Below are positions 1 to 11,746 of a stretch of 64,000 nt of DNA, piece after piece. This DNA is from Leptobrachium leishanense (taxonomy: Eukaryota; Chordata; Amphibia; Anura; Megophryidae). The notes under the pieces were generated by a model. The model was not told where the DNA came from. It did not search any database and saw only the letters and a list, made by a program, of their open reading frames with translations. The stretch spans positions 48,924,693-48,988,692 of the forward strand of contig CM019071.1 of assembly GCA_009667805.1 (NCBI GenBank). Direction: 5' to 3'. Each line of letters begins with the position of its first letter. The first letter of the stretch is position 1. A program made the translations under genes and the position numbers.

Positions 1-910
1 ATAGCTGTAGATCATATTTGTCTAGGGGTACGTCTTTCAAATCTGGCCTGCTACTGAACACTTCTTCCATGACTTGGAGGCATTCATGATCTGGATCCTC
101 TTCACAGTCAGGCAGTAAAGTAGCAGGGTTCAAGGTAGCGATGAGGTCCAAATGAACCCGTGGATTCTCACACATCATAGCTTGGTACTTTGTCATCCGG
201 CTGTTGATGAACCAGTAACTTCCTTTTACATCAAGCAGGGCTTTGACAGCATGGGGCACCTTGACATGAAGAACTTGTCCAAGGGTCAGCTTGTCTGCTT
301 CTGCTATCAGCATTGCGGTGGCTGCCACAGCTTTCAGGCATGGGGGTAGGCCGCAGGCCACAGGATCAAGTTGCTTGGAGAGATAGGCCACAGGCCTTAG
401 CCAGGAGCCAAAACTCTGAATCAGCACTCCTGTAGCTGTTTGATTGTGTTCATGCACGTACAGCTGGAAAGGCTTGCTGTGATCTGGCAGTCCCAGCGCA
501 GGAGCTTCCATTAAGAGAGTCTTTAATTTTAGGAAAGCTGCTGTTTGCTCTTCTTCCCAGAGGAAGGGGTCATGCTCTCCTCGTTTGGTGGCTTGATGGA
601 GGGGCTTAGCAATATCTGCGAAGTTGGGGATCCACAGGCGGCAGAAGCCTGCAGCTCCCAAGAATTCACGGACTTGTCTCCTTGTCTTTGGTTGGGGTAT
701 GCGGCATACTGCTTCTTTTCTCTCTGCCCCCAGTGCACGCTTGGTACCTGTTAATTGAAAACCTAAATATTTCACAGTCTGTTTGCATATTTGTGCTTTC
801 TTTTTGGACACTCTGTAACCTGCAAGGCATAGCAGATGTAGCAGGGCTTTTGTGGCAGAGAGAGTGTCTTGGTCTGTGGGAGAAGACCAGTAATAAATCA
901 TCTACATACT
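1..910 (-). pseudogene. pol: ERV pol: second half of reverse transcriptase and connection region
   Basis: Translated on the minus strand, this resumes at the YVDD catalytic box (about 892-905) and continues through the RT thumb and the RNase-H-like connection, with FLGAAGFCR near 635-665 and FLWEEE further on. Apart from one apparent frameshift shortly after YVDD (near 870), the frame stays open to the window edge, roughly 285 codons, so this part decayed little. The remainder of pol lies outside. The first half of the same domain is at 5285-5946. The LINE at 911-5284 separates the two. Confidence 0.8.
901..910. repeat. Target-site duplication, left copy, of LINE copy 1
   Basis: tctacatact here is repeated exactly at 5285-5294. 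The two copies flank the LINE, so they mark its integration into the retroviral pol gene. Confidence 0.9.
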
Positions 911-1060
911 TTATTATTTATTATTATTAATCTTTATTTATAAGCGCCAGCATATTCCGCAGCGCTGTACAATAAGCACAGTATAGACAGGGTTACAATA
1001 CATTGAACAACATTTGACAAACAGTACAGGAGGAGATGAGGGCCCTATTCCCGTAGGAAC

Positions 1061-4000
1061 TCACAATCTGGGAGGGTTGGGGTTGGAAACAGGAGGAGAG
1101 GACTGTAAGGTGAGAGTGATTGATGGTTGCGTCAGTGAGTTGGGTGGTAGGCTTCCTAAATAGGAATGTTTTAAGGGAGCGTTTGAAGGAAGAGAAGTTA
1201 GGGGAAAGTCTGACAGTACGAGGGAGAGCGTTCCAGAGAGTGGGGGCTGCGCGTGAGAAATCCTGCAGTCTATCATGGGAAGAGGTGATGCGGGGAGAAG
1301 CTAGGCGCAGGTCACTGTTTGACCTTAGGGAGCGGGCTGGGGTGTATTTGGTGATTAGTGAGGACAGGTAGTGGGGAGCTGAGTTAGTGAGGCTTTTGTA
1401 GTAAGGATAAGGATTTTGAACTTAATTCTGCAGTGGATGGGGAGCCAGTGAAGGGACTCGCAGAGGGGAGCGGCAGAGACAGAGCGGCGGGTGAGGTGAA
1501 TTAGCCTGGCGGAGGCGTTCAGGATGGATTGTAGGGGGGAGAGGTGGGACAGAGGGAGGCCAGATAAGAGATTATTGCAATAGTCGAGTCGGGAGATTAC
1601 CAGGGCGTGTATGAGTTGTTTTGTGGCGACAGCGGTAAGAAATGGCCGAATTCTGTAAATATTACGCAGTTGGTATCGGCAGGAGGAGGAAAGAGACTTG
1701 ATGTGGGGGATGAAGGAAAGAGCAGAGTCAAGTGTAACTCCAAGACAGCGAACTTGGTTTGATGGGGAGATGGTGATACCCTCCACCGTGATCGAGAAGT
1801 CAGGAGGTGGGGCGGCATTAGAGGGAGGAATAAGTAGGAGCTCAGTCTTTGACATGTTGATCTTTAGGTGGTGGGAGGCCATCCAGGAGGAGATGCCAGA
1901 TAAACAGTCACTGACTTTGGAAAGGACAGGGGAGAGAGATCAGGGGTAGAGAGGTAGATCTGAGTGTCATCAGCGTAGAGGTGGTAATTAAAGCCAAAGC
2001 TGTTGATGATTTTGCCCAGGGAGGAGGTGTAGATGGAAAAGAGCAGAGGACCAAGGACAGAGCCTTGAGGTACACCAACAGATAGAGGCAATGAGGAGGA
2101 GGAGTTACCAGCAAAGGACACACAGAAGGACCTGTTGGATAAATAGGAGTCAATCCAAGCAAGTGCAGTGTCACCGAGACCCAGAGAGTTGAGGGTCAGT
2201 AGAAGGAGGGGGTGGTCAACAGTGTCAAAAGCAGCCGAGAGGTCAAGCAGGATGAGAATAGAATAGTGGCCGTGTTTTTTAGCAGTTAGGAGGTCGTTGG
2301 TGACTTTGGTGAGGGCAGTTTCAGTTGAGTGTAGGGGACGGAAGCCAGATTGCAGGGGGTCAAGTAGGGAATTGGAGAACAGGAAGATGGAGAGGCGGTT
2401 GAAGACTAGTTTTTCTAAGAGCTTAGAGGTAAAGGGAAGCAGGGATACAGGACGGTAGTTGGATGGAGAGTTGGGATCTAGGGATGGTTTCTTTAGTAAA
2501 GGGGTAACTAGCGCGTGTTTGAAGGCGGATGGAAAGGAGCCAGTGGAGAGAGATAGGTTGAAGATGTGTGTGAGAGCAGGGGTGAGGGAGGAGGAGAGGG
2601 GAGGAATTAGATGTGAGGGAATGGGGTCGAGCGGGCACGTGGTGAGATGTGAGGAGGACAATAAGGAATTGACTTCCTCCTCAGTGGTTGGGAGGAAGCG
2701 GCAGAGGGTGGCAGATGGGACCTGTGGGAGTGGAGGTGGCAGATAACTATCTTGTGTTGGGATGTTGCTTCTGATAGTTAAAGTTTTACTGAGGAAGTAG
2801 TCTGCCAGGTCTTGAGCGCTGAAGGCAGCTGAGGGGGGAGGTGCAGGTGGGTAGAGGAGGGTGTTGAAGGTGGACCAGAGCCGTTTAGGGTTGGAGGACA
2901 GCGTAGATATAAGAGATGAGAAGAAGGATTGTTTGGCCAAGTGGAGGGCAGAGGTGTATGACCGGAGAATAAACTTGAAGTGAACAAAATCAGCTTCAGA
3001 GCGGGATTTCCTCCAGGCACGCTCTGCGGTGCGGGAGCATCTTTGCAGGTAGCGAGTCTGGAGGGTGTGCCAGGGCTGAAGCTGGCGGCGTGGGGCCTTA
3101 CAGAGTCGAAGAGGAGCAAGAGTGTCTAGAGCAGAGATAAGCGTAGTGTTGTAGTGATTAGTGGCAGCATCAGGGCAGGTGAAGGATGAGGTATGAGGGA
3201 GGTGGTGAAGTAGGTTGGAGAATTGATGGGGGTCCACAGCCTGTAGATTTCTGCGAGTGTGTGTGCGGGGTGGGGGAGCAGGGTGTTTAGGAAGTCCAGA
3301 TAGGTTGAAAGAGAGAAGGTGGTGGTCAGAGATGGGGAAAGGGCGACAGTTGAACTCAGAAATGGAGCAGAGGTTGGAAAAGACAAGGTCAATAGCGTGA
3401 CCATCGCGGTGGGTAGGGAGGAGGGAGGATTGTGTGAGTCCAAGGGAGGACGTGAGTGAAAGAAGTTTGGAGGCAGCAGGGGCGGAAGGATCGTCAATGG
3501 GAATGTTGAAGTCCCCGAGAACTAGGCATGGAAGATTAGAAGACAGAAAGTGAGAGAGCCAGGTAGCAAAGTGGTCAAAGAACTGGGAGGTTGGTCCCGG
3601 TGGGCGGTAGATGACTGCCACCCTGAGGGCAGAGGAGAGAACAGGCGGATGCAGTGTGTCTCGAAGGAGGAGAAGGAGAGGGATGGGGGTGGAGGGAGAT
3701 GCTGGTAGGTGCAGGTGGAGAGAGCAGGATTCCGACCCCGCCACCATTTCTCTCACCCGGTCTGGGGGTATGACTCAAGTGTAGACCGCCATGTGAGAGA
3801 GCAGCAACGGAGGCCGTGTCAGAGGGAGTTATCCAGGTTTCAGTTAAAGCTAGGAGGTTGAAGGAGTTTGAAAGGAAGAGGTCATGGATTGCTGTGAGTT
3901 TGTTGCACACAGAGCGAGCGTTCCAGAGGGCGCAGGAGAAAGAGGACAGGCGCTGAGGGATTATGGGGATGAGGTTGCTGGGCTTGCAGGGAGGTGATTT

Positions 4001-4316
4001 ATGTGCGATGGAGATAGGATGAGAGGGAAGTATTGGATGTGTTGTGGGCCAGGGTTAGGGGATATGTCACCTGAAGAGAGTAGCAGCAGGAGGGTGAGAA
4101 AGAGAAGGTGGGAATGGGATTTGTGGGAGTGATTGGCAGCGCGAGAGTTAGAGGGAGACCATGTTCTGAGGAACAAAGGAGCTCATGCGAGGCCATCATG
4201 TGGGACGAGAGGAGGGAGGGAGAGATGCAGATAGTGTAGGGGTCGGTGGTAGAGGGGCAGGAGTTCCATTTAAGGAGAAAAGTAGAAGTAAAGAGTAGAA
4301 GCGTGAGAGAAAGCAT
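1061..4316 (-). pseudogene. LINE copy 1 ORF: endonuclease-reverse transcriptase, frameshifted
   Basis: The protein runs right to left. A hydrophobic N-terminal stretch is followed by GDISPNPGP (about 4040-4070). Then come endonuclease motifs [24 protein letters not shown] and SDHHLLSF, and RT motifs [44 protein letters not shown] and the catalytic YADDTQIYL (about 1960-1985), with [11 protein letters not shown] downstream. The longest open piece is 1864-3756 (630 residues) and the next is 1355-1882. Frame breaks occur near 3760 and 1880, so it is not translatable as one protein. The family nicks target DNA and primes reverse transcription there; this copy is probably dead. Confidence 0.85.
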
Positions 4317-4380
4317 GATATAGACGTGCGTTTACCCAGAGTAAAAGTGGGCTTGCAGTTCCTTCCTCCAGTCCCGCAAC

Positions 4381-5284
4381 TCCAGGAAACAACTCTGGAT
4401 GTCCACTTAAGAATGCCACTTGGGGATGTCACAAGAGCCAGGCTCAGTGGAGCTGGTCTTAAATGTTATAAAGGGCGGACTGTTTACTTTTTAACTGCCT
4501 AAATGCAAACACCTGAAGCTGGATGGGCTGTGTCAATAGGGCAGGAGATTCACATGCTAATTAGCAAAGCACATGGTGGAGAAAAACAAAATAAATAGAA
4601 ATAGAAAATACCAATATGCAGGCGATCAGATGATCAGATGAGATGTGGGTGTCTGAATAATGGGTGATAATGTCTTACCAGCAAAAGTATGCAGGCGATC
4701 AGATGAGATGTGGGTGACTGTGGATGATGGGTGATAATGTCCTACCTGTGGAGAGAGGAGACACAGGACTTAGGGATCGTGATGGCGTAGGGGATCTTGG
4801 ATGAAGCTCCAGGAAACAACTCTGGATGTCCACTTAAGAATGCCACTTGGGGATGTCACAAGAGCCAAGGCTCAGTGGAGCTGGTCTTAAATGTTATAAA
4901 GGGCGGACTGTTTACTTTTTAACTGCCTAAATGCAAACACCTGAAGCTGGATGGGCTGTGTCAATAGGGCAGGAGATTCACATGCTAATTAGCAAAGCAC
5001 ATGGTGGAGAAAAACAAAAATAAATAGAAATAGAAAATACCAATATGCAGGCGATCAGATGATCAGATGAGATGTGGGTGTCTGAATAATGGGTGATAAT
5101 GTCTTACCAGCAAAAGTATGCAGGCGATCAGATGAGATGTGGGTGACTGTGGATGATGGGTGATAATGTCCTACCTGTGGAGAGAGGAGACACAGGACTT
5201 AGGGATCGTGATGGCGTAGGGGATCTTGGATGAAGCTCCAGGAAACAACTCTGGATGTCCACTTAAGAATGCCACTTGGGGATG
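4381..5284 (-). repeat. Tandem 5' monomers of LINE copy 1
   Basis: The block beginning 'tccaggaaacaactctgg' recurs at about 4380, 4808 and 5236, a period of 427-428 bp, with only single-base indels between the two complete units (for example gagccagg versus gagccaagg). The third is cut after about 50 bp, at the insertion point. This resembles the tandem promoter monomers seen in some other LINE families. LINE copy 2 has only the partial unit. Confidence 0.8.
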
Positions 5285-5294
5285 TCTACATACT
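5285..5294. repeat. Target-site duplication, right copy, of LINE copy 1
   Basis: tctacatact, identical to 901-910. On the minus strand it covers the Tyr-Val-Asp codons of the retroviral RT active site. Confidence 0.9.
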
Positions 5295-5946
5295 GTAGTA
5301 AAACAACTTTGTCTGGCTGAGCGTTGAAGGACAGGAGGTCCTGGCTGAGCGCGCACCCAAAAATCGTGGGTGAGTTCTTGAAACCTTGAGGGAGGCGTGT
5401 CCAGGTCATTTGATGGCGCGCCCCCGTGGTAGATTCCTCCCACTGAAATGCAAAAAGGGGCTGGCTTGCTGGAGCCAGGCGGATGCAAAAGAAAGTGTCT
5501 TTTAAATCAAGCACCGTGTAATATTTTGTGTCTCCGGGAATTAATGCCAATAAATTGTATGGGTTGGGAACCACAAGGTGTAAGGTTACTGTGGCTTTGT
5601 TGACGGCTCGTAAATCTTGGACTGGGCGGTACTCTTGTGTGCCCTCTTTCAGTACTGGCAACAGGGGTGTGTTCCACGGTGACACGCAAAATTTCAATAT
5701 GCCGTGGTCTTTAAGTCTCTGCAAATGTGTCTGGATATTTTGCTTGGCTTTTTGTGGGATATGATATTGTCTTAAAGCCACAGGTGTTGCACCAGGTTTT
5801 AAATCGACATCCACTGGAGGGATATTTACAGCTAATCCGGGCGGGTTTTCCTCCGCCCACACTCCGGGGATGCCCAGAAGTAGTGTGTACGGGTCTGGGT
5901 CGGCCGGCGGGGTTGGTGCCGAGCGCCATTCTTCTTCTCTTGGCAT
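5285..5946 (-). pseudogene. pol: ERV pol: first half of reverse transcriptase
   Basis: A minus-strand open frame carries the finger and palm parts of a retroviral RT: a PQKAKQNIQ segment, RPVQDLRAVN, VLDLKDTFF (the first catalytic Asp region) and LPQGFKNSP. The frame reaches the YVD codons and then runs into LINE sequence at 5284. The partner half is at 1-910. Immediately upstream (5947-6027) is the short protease-RT linker. In the family this enzyme copies viral RNA into DNA; here it is split and cannot be made. Confidence 0.88.
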
Positions 5947-6027
5947 AATTACTGCAATTTTGACAGGATGGGTATGCTGGCTGGCTGGGCTGTACTGCCG
6001 TGTAGAGCTGCCACTCTCAGGCAGGTC

Positions 6028-6318
6028 TTATCTAGCGTGACCCCCCGGGGAGAAACGTAATTTGGGCTTGCAATTTGCAAAGGAGATCCCGCCCCAGGAG
6101 CTGGATGGGACATTCGGGCATATACAGAAATTCATGTTCAACATTATGCCCACCCACACTACATTTTCGTGAAGCAAGGAAGGGGTACTTAGCGGACACC
6201 CCCATTGCTCCCACAATATCAACTTAATTTCCCATTGGGGTGCAATTTGTTGTGTTACGACAGAATACTCGGCACCGGTGTCAACCATAAAAATTTCATC
6301 TTTAGTTCCCACCCTCAT
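6028..6318 (-). pseudogene. pro: ERV aspartic protease
   Basis: A minus-strand frame with the retropepsin active-site string VDTGAEYSVV near its start and a second conserved segment (LLGRDLL, visible in the adjacent frame, 6032-6214) that belongs at the C-terminal side. The two motifs fall in different frames, so there is at least one frameshift. It lies between nucleocapsid and RT as expected for a gamma-like gag-pro-pol. Retropepsins cleave Gag and Pol polyproteins as dimers. Confidence 0.75.
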
Positions 6319-6366
6319 AGTGACCGTGGGCTCGTGATTACCGAGCGGGATTGGCCCAGGTCCGTG

Positions 6367-7368
6367 TCAATATGTACCTTGCCCTTCAAATGACGTTCCC
6401 GCCAGACCAACAAACCCTGCACCGGCACCATCATTTCTCTCATATCTGCCGTTTGTTACCTGACCATTGGAGGCCTGACCTCCCGATTCCCCAGCCTCCC
6501 CCTGTACCCCAAATTTAGCCAAAAATGCCGGACAATTATTTTTCCAGTGACCTTCGCCCGACACCAAGCGCACTGATTGGGTCCCATGGGTTCCCTAGGG
6601 GTTCCCCTACCTCTGCCTCCCCGACCAATCGCTCTCCCTCTTTCCGGGGCACCTCTTCCTCCATTTCCCATATATCCGACCACCCCTGTATGCCCTTTTT
6701 GTCTCTTTATCTCCTCCCGCTATTCTTCCAAAACCCGGTTAGAATACACTTTATTAGCAATTTCCACTAATTCACTAATACCTTTACCCAAAAACCCATC
6801 TTGTCTCTGTATTTTATTCCTTTTGTCGCTCTGTGACTGACCCACAAAAGAAGAATTAATTAACCTCTGATTCTCCACCGACTCCGGGTCAATAGGACTG
6901 TACATCCTATATGCATCTAGTAATCTTTCTAGAAATGCACTTGGGGATTCTTTAGAATCTTGCACAATATCCGCTATTTTCCCCATGTTTGTGGGTTTCT
7001 TCCCTCCCGCTTTAACACCCATTATTACCGCTGTACGGTACGTCTGCAGGTGGGCAATACCTGCAGCGGTATTGTACGGCCACTTGGGATCTGTTTTGGG
7101 TAGTGTTCCTCTGCCCACGCTTCTGGCTGGGCTCTGGCATCTTCCATGGCTTGGGCAGGTAGAATTTTTCGCACGCTACTATTTATTCGGGCTCTTTCCT
7201 CAGTGGTGAACATTGTCAGCATTAGTTGTTGACAATCTGCCCATGTGGGGTTATGTGTGAGCATGACTGACTCTATCATACTGGCCACCGCTGCGGGGTT
7301 AGTGGAATACAGTGGTGTGTGTGTTTTCCAATTGAACAGATCTGTTGAGCCAGGCTCCAGTGTCATTT
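6367..7368 (-). pseudogene. gag: ERV gag: capsid and nucleocapsid
   Basis: Capsid begins with DLFNWK at about 7330 and includes HNPTWADCQQLM. A frameshift near 7100 moves to a second frame with ESPSAFLERL, the major-homology-like segment, ending at a stop near 6720. Nucleocapsid has a single zinc knuckle: CAWC is in one frame (6456-6683) and GHWKNNC in another (6367-6573), so a frameshift lies inside the knuckle near 6545. Surrounding sequence is Gly/Arg-rich, as expected for RNA binding. Matrix is displaced to 10904-11746 by LINE copy 2. Confidence 0.82.
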
Positions 7369-10300
7369 CCAAGTGGCATTCTTAAGTGGATGTTCAGAGT
7401 TGATTCCTGGAGTTGCGGGACTGGAGGAAGGAACTGCAAAACTGCAAGGCCCACTTTTTACTCTGGTAAACTCATGTCTATATCATGCTTTCTCTCACGC
7501 TTCTGCTCTTTACTTCTACCTTTCTCCTTAAATGGAACTCCTGCCCCTCTACCACCGACCGCTACACTATCTGCATCTCTCCCTCCCTCCTCTCGTCCCA
7601 CATGATGGCCTCGCATGAGCTCCTTTGTTTCCTCAGAACATGGTCTCCCTCTAACTCTCGTGCTGCCAATCACTCCCACTCCCACAAATCCCATTCCCAC
7701 CTTCTCTTTCTCACCCTCCTGCTGTTACTCTATTCAGGTGACATATCCCCTAACCCTGGCCCCACAACACATCCAATACTTCCCTCTCATCCTATCTCCA
7801 TCGCACATAAATCCCCTCCCTGCAAGCCCAGCAACCTCATTCCCATAATCCCTCAGCGCCTGTCCTCTTTCTCCTGCGCCCTCTGGAACGCTCGCTCTGT
7901 GTGCAACAAACTCACAGCCGTCCATGACCTCTTCCTTTCAAACTCCTTCAACCTCCTAGCTTTAACTGAAACCTGGCTAACTCCCTCTGACACGGCCTCC
8001 GTTGCTGCTCTCTCACATGGCGGTCTACACTTGAGCCATACCCCCAGACCGGGTGAGAGAAATAGTGGCGGGGTCGGACTCCTGCTCTCTCCCACCTGCA
8101 CCTACCAGCATCTCCCTCCACCCCCATCCCTCTCCTTCTCCTCTTTCGAGACACACTGCATCCGCCTGTTCTCTCCTCTGGCCCTCAGGGTGGCAGTCAT
8201 CTACCGCCCACCGGGACCAACCTCCCAGTTCTTTGACCACTTTGCTACCTGGCTTTCTCACTTACTGTCTTCTAATCTTCCATGCCTAATTCTCGGGGAC
8301 TTCAACATTCCCATTGACGATCCTTCCGCTCCTGCTGCCTCCAAACTTCTTTCACTCACGTCCTCCCTTGGACTCACACAATCCTCTCTCCTCCCTACCC
8401 ACCGCGATGGTCACGTTATTGACCTGGTCTTTTCCAACCTCTGCTCCATTTCTGAGTTCAAATGTCACCCTTTCCCCATCTCTGACCACCACCTTCTCTC
8501 TTTCAACCTATCTGGACTTCCTAAACACCCTGCTCCCCCACCCCGCACACACACTCGCAGAAATCTACATGCTGTGGACCCCCATCAATTCTCCAACCTA
8601 CTTCACCACCTCCCTCATACCTCATCCTTCACCTGCCCTGATGCTGCCACTAATCACTACAACACTACGCTTATCTCTGCTCTAGACACTCTTGCTCCTC
8701 TTCGACTCTGTAAGGCCCCACGCCGCCAGCTTCAGCCCTGGCACACCCTCCAGACTCGCTACCTGCAAAGATGCTCCCGCACCGCAGAGCGTGCCTGGAG
8801 GAAATCCCGCTCTGAAGCTGATTTTGTTCACTTCAAGTTTATTCTCCGGTCATACACCTCTGCCCTCCATTGGCCAAACAATCCTTCTTCTCATCTCTTA
8901 TATCTACACTGTCCTCCAACCCTAAACGGCTCTGGTCCACCTTCAACACCCTCCTCTACCCACCAGCACCTCCCCCCTCAGCTGCCTTCAGCGCTCAAGA
9001 CCTGGCAGACTACTTCCTCAGTAAAACTCTAACTATCAGAAGCAACATCCCAACACAAGATAGTTATCTGCCACCTCCACTCCCACAGGTCCCCTCTGCC
9101 GCCCTCTGCCGCTTCCTCCCAGCCACTGAGGAGGAAGTCAATTCCTTATTGTCCTCCTCACATCTCACCACGTGCCCGCTCGACACCATTCCCTCACATC
9201 TAATTCCTCCTCTCTCCTCCTCCCTCACCCCTGCTCTCACACACATCTTCAACCTATCTCTCTTCACTGGCTCCTTTCCATCCGCCTTCAAACACGTGCT
9301 AGTTACCCCTTTACTAAAGAAACCATCCCTAGACCCCAACTCTCCATCCAACTACCGCCCTGTATCCCTGATTCCCTTTACCTCTAAGCTCTTAGAAAAA
9401 CTAGTCTTCAACCGCCTCTCCCTCTTCCTGTCCTCCAATTTCCTACTTGACCCCCTGCAATCTGGCTTCCGTCCCCTACACTCAACTGAAACTGCTCTCA
9501 CCAAAGTCACCAACGACCTCCTAACTGCTAAAAAAACACGGCCACTATTCTATTCTCATCCTGCTTGACCTCTCGGCTGCTTTTGACACTGTTGACCACC
9601 CCCTCCTTCTACAGACCCTCAACTCTCTGGGTCTCGGTGACACTGCACTTGCTTGGGTTGACTCCTATTTATCCAACAGGTCCTTCTGTGTGTCCTTTGC
9701 TGGTAACTCCTCCTCTTCATTGCCTCTATCTGTTGGTGTACCTCAAGGCTCTGTCCTTGGTCCTCTGCTCTTTTCCATCTACACCTCCTCCCTGGGCAAA
9801 ATCATCAACAGCTTTGGCTTTAATTACCACCTCTACGCTGATGACACTCAGATCTACCTCTCTACCCCTGATCTCTCTCCCCCTGTCCTTTCAAAAGTCA
9901 GTGACTGTTTATCTGGCATCTCCTCCTGGATGGCCTCCCACCAAAGATCAACATGTCAAAGACTGAGCTCCTACTTATTCCTCCCTCCAATGCCTCCCCA
10001 CCTCCTGACTTCTCTATCACGGTGGAGGGTATCACCATCTCCCCATCAAACCAAGTTCGCTGTCTTGGAGTTACACTTGACTCTGCTCTTTCCTTCATCC
10101 CCCACATCCAGTCTCTTTCCTCCTCCTGCCGATACCAACTGCGTAATATTTCCAGAATTCGGCCATTTCTTACAGCTGTCACCACAAAACAGCTCATACA
10201 CGCCCTGGTAATCTCCCGACTCGACTATTGCAATAATCTCTTATCTGGCCTCCCTCTGTCCCGCCTCTCCCCTACAATCCATCCTGAACGCCTTCGCCAG

Positions 10301-10903
10301 GCTAATTCACCTCACCCGCCGCTCTGTCTCTGCCTCTCCCCTCTGCGAGTCCCTTCACTGGCTCCCCATCCACTGCAGAATTAAGTTCAAAATCCTTATC
10401 CTTACCTACAAAACCCTCACTAACTCAGCGCCCCACTACCTGTCCTCACTAATCACCAAATACACCCCAGCCCGCTCCCTAAGGTCAAACAGTGACCTGC
10501 GCCTAGCTTCTCCCCGCATCACCTCTTCCCATGATAGACTGCAGGATTTCTCACGCGCAGCCCCCACTCTCTGGAACGCTCTCCCTCGTACTGTCAGACT
10601 TTCCCCTAACTTCTCTTCCTTCAAACGCTCCCTTAAAACGTTCCTATTTAGGGAAGCCTACCACCCAACTCACTGACGCAACCATCAATCACTCTCACCT
10701 TGCAGTCCTCTCCTCCTGTTTCCAACCCCAACCCTCCTAGATTGTGAGTTCCTACGGGAATAGGGCCCTCATCTCCTCCTGTACGGTTTGTCAAATGTTG
10801 TTCAATGTATTGTAACCCTGTCTATACTGTGCTTATTGTACAGCGCTGCGGAATATGCTGGCGCTTTATAAATAAAGAATAATAATAATAATAATAATAA
10901 TAA
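7369..10903 (+). mobile_element. CR1/L2-type LINE, copy 2
   Basis: A plus-strand copy of the same family as 911-5284, about 3535 bp. It starts at the same 5' point (aagtggcattcttaagtgg), contains only the partial 5' monomer, and ends with the family tail (cagcgctgcggaatatg) and (AAT)n at 10880-10903. It sits in the ERV gag gene between matrix and capsid. I could not find a convincing target-site duplication; flanks share at most a TTTC-like stretch. Confidence 0.87.
7485..10676 (+). pseudogene. LINE copy 2 ORF: endonuclease-reverse transcriptase, frameshifted
   Basis: It starts MLSLTLLLF with a hydrophobic leader and GDISPNPGP (about 7738-7764). It continues as endonuclease ([36 protein letters not shown]) to a frameshift near 8870. 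RT follows in a second frame (8870-9568, [17 protein letters not shown]), which breaks near 9540 at an A-run. The catalytic YADDTQ is in the frame 9690-10211, and the C-terminal region with [11 protein letters not shown] is in 9953-10384. The terminal stop is near 10674. At least three frameshifts make it inactive. Both copies clearly stem from one young family. Confidence 0.85.
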
Positions 10904-11746
10904 TCTGTTTTCGTAAATGGGACATGTGTATTGCACTGGCCCAGGTTCTCCGTTTTCCAGTACAGGGCCTGGCACCTCCCGTAGGGGCATTTGCATCTTA
11001 CTTTTACTGGGATTGTGCTGATATGGGTCTCGGGGTTTATATATTTTGTTCGCTGCGTGAGTGGTTGCACCTTGCTTTGCATCTTCACCCTCATCATCGC
11101 TGTCCTCTTGGGTTACCAGTTTATATACGTTCCCATCAGGCATTTCAATCTTTCCTGCTGGGACCTCTCTGTCTCCTCCACCCGCTGCCCCCTCATCTTC
11201 CTCCGCAATACCGCCTGCCGGAGCGGAGGAGGCCGGCGGAGCAGCAGCAGCCACCCGCTCCCCCCCCTCCGCCAGCGCAACTGCGGCACGCAAAGCTTCT
11301 CTCGCTGCCCCATAATATGATGGATAAGGCGGGGACAGGGATTCAATCTCCTCCGGTTGTTCTACTAACACCGGTTTCCTTTTCTTATTATTTTTTCTAT
11401 TTGGGGGTACCTGCTTCTTGTTACGTCCCGCCATCATTATAAAATGACTTTTATCTTTTACACAATACCTCCATATATCTATATATGGGTACTGTTCAGG
11501 ATGTACGCATTTCCCGGTTACTTGGGAATGCACTCTCTGTATTAGCTCCGGGTCCAGTGACCCCTGCTCTGGCCAATCTGGAACTAGCAGTGGCCATACA
11601 AGTGTACACATTCCTGTTAATTTCTCTTTAGTTAACTCTACACCATAATCATGTGTTGTGTATAGTGCTTCAAAATTCCGCACCATATACCCTAAGGGCA
11701 TCTCACCCTTCTTCACCTTGTTGGGCTTGGATGACCAGTTACCCAT
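10904..11746 (-). pseudogene. gag: ERV gag: matrix and p12-like region
   Basis: Open from ATG at 11746 leftward to the LINE junction. The start MGNWSSK has Gly at position 2, the N-myristoylation signal that targets Gag to membranes. Further on there is a basic patch (NKKQVPPNRKNNKKRK), a Pro/Ala-rich segment with SPPYPSYY that resembles but does not exactly match a PPxY late motif, and an acidic stretch DSDDEGEDA. The frame enters LINE tail sequence at about 10904. Capsid resumes at 7368. Confidence 0.8.

Larger units (their letters stand above)
911..5284 (-). mobile_element. CR1/L2-type LINE, copy 1, apparently full length
   Basis: A 4374-bp non-LTR retrotransposon in minus orientation. 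Its 3' end (911 to about 1020) is a short (TTA)n tail preceded by the tail sequence with cagcgctgcggaatatg, and its 5' end lies against the target duplication at 5285. It codes for an apurinic-type endonuclease and reverse transcriptase with CR1/L2-clade motifs. Upstream of the coding region lie about two 427-bp tandem monomers plus a 50-bp partial one. The 10-bp TSD and an intact 5' end point to full-length insertion into an older provirus. Confidence 0.88.
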
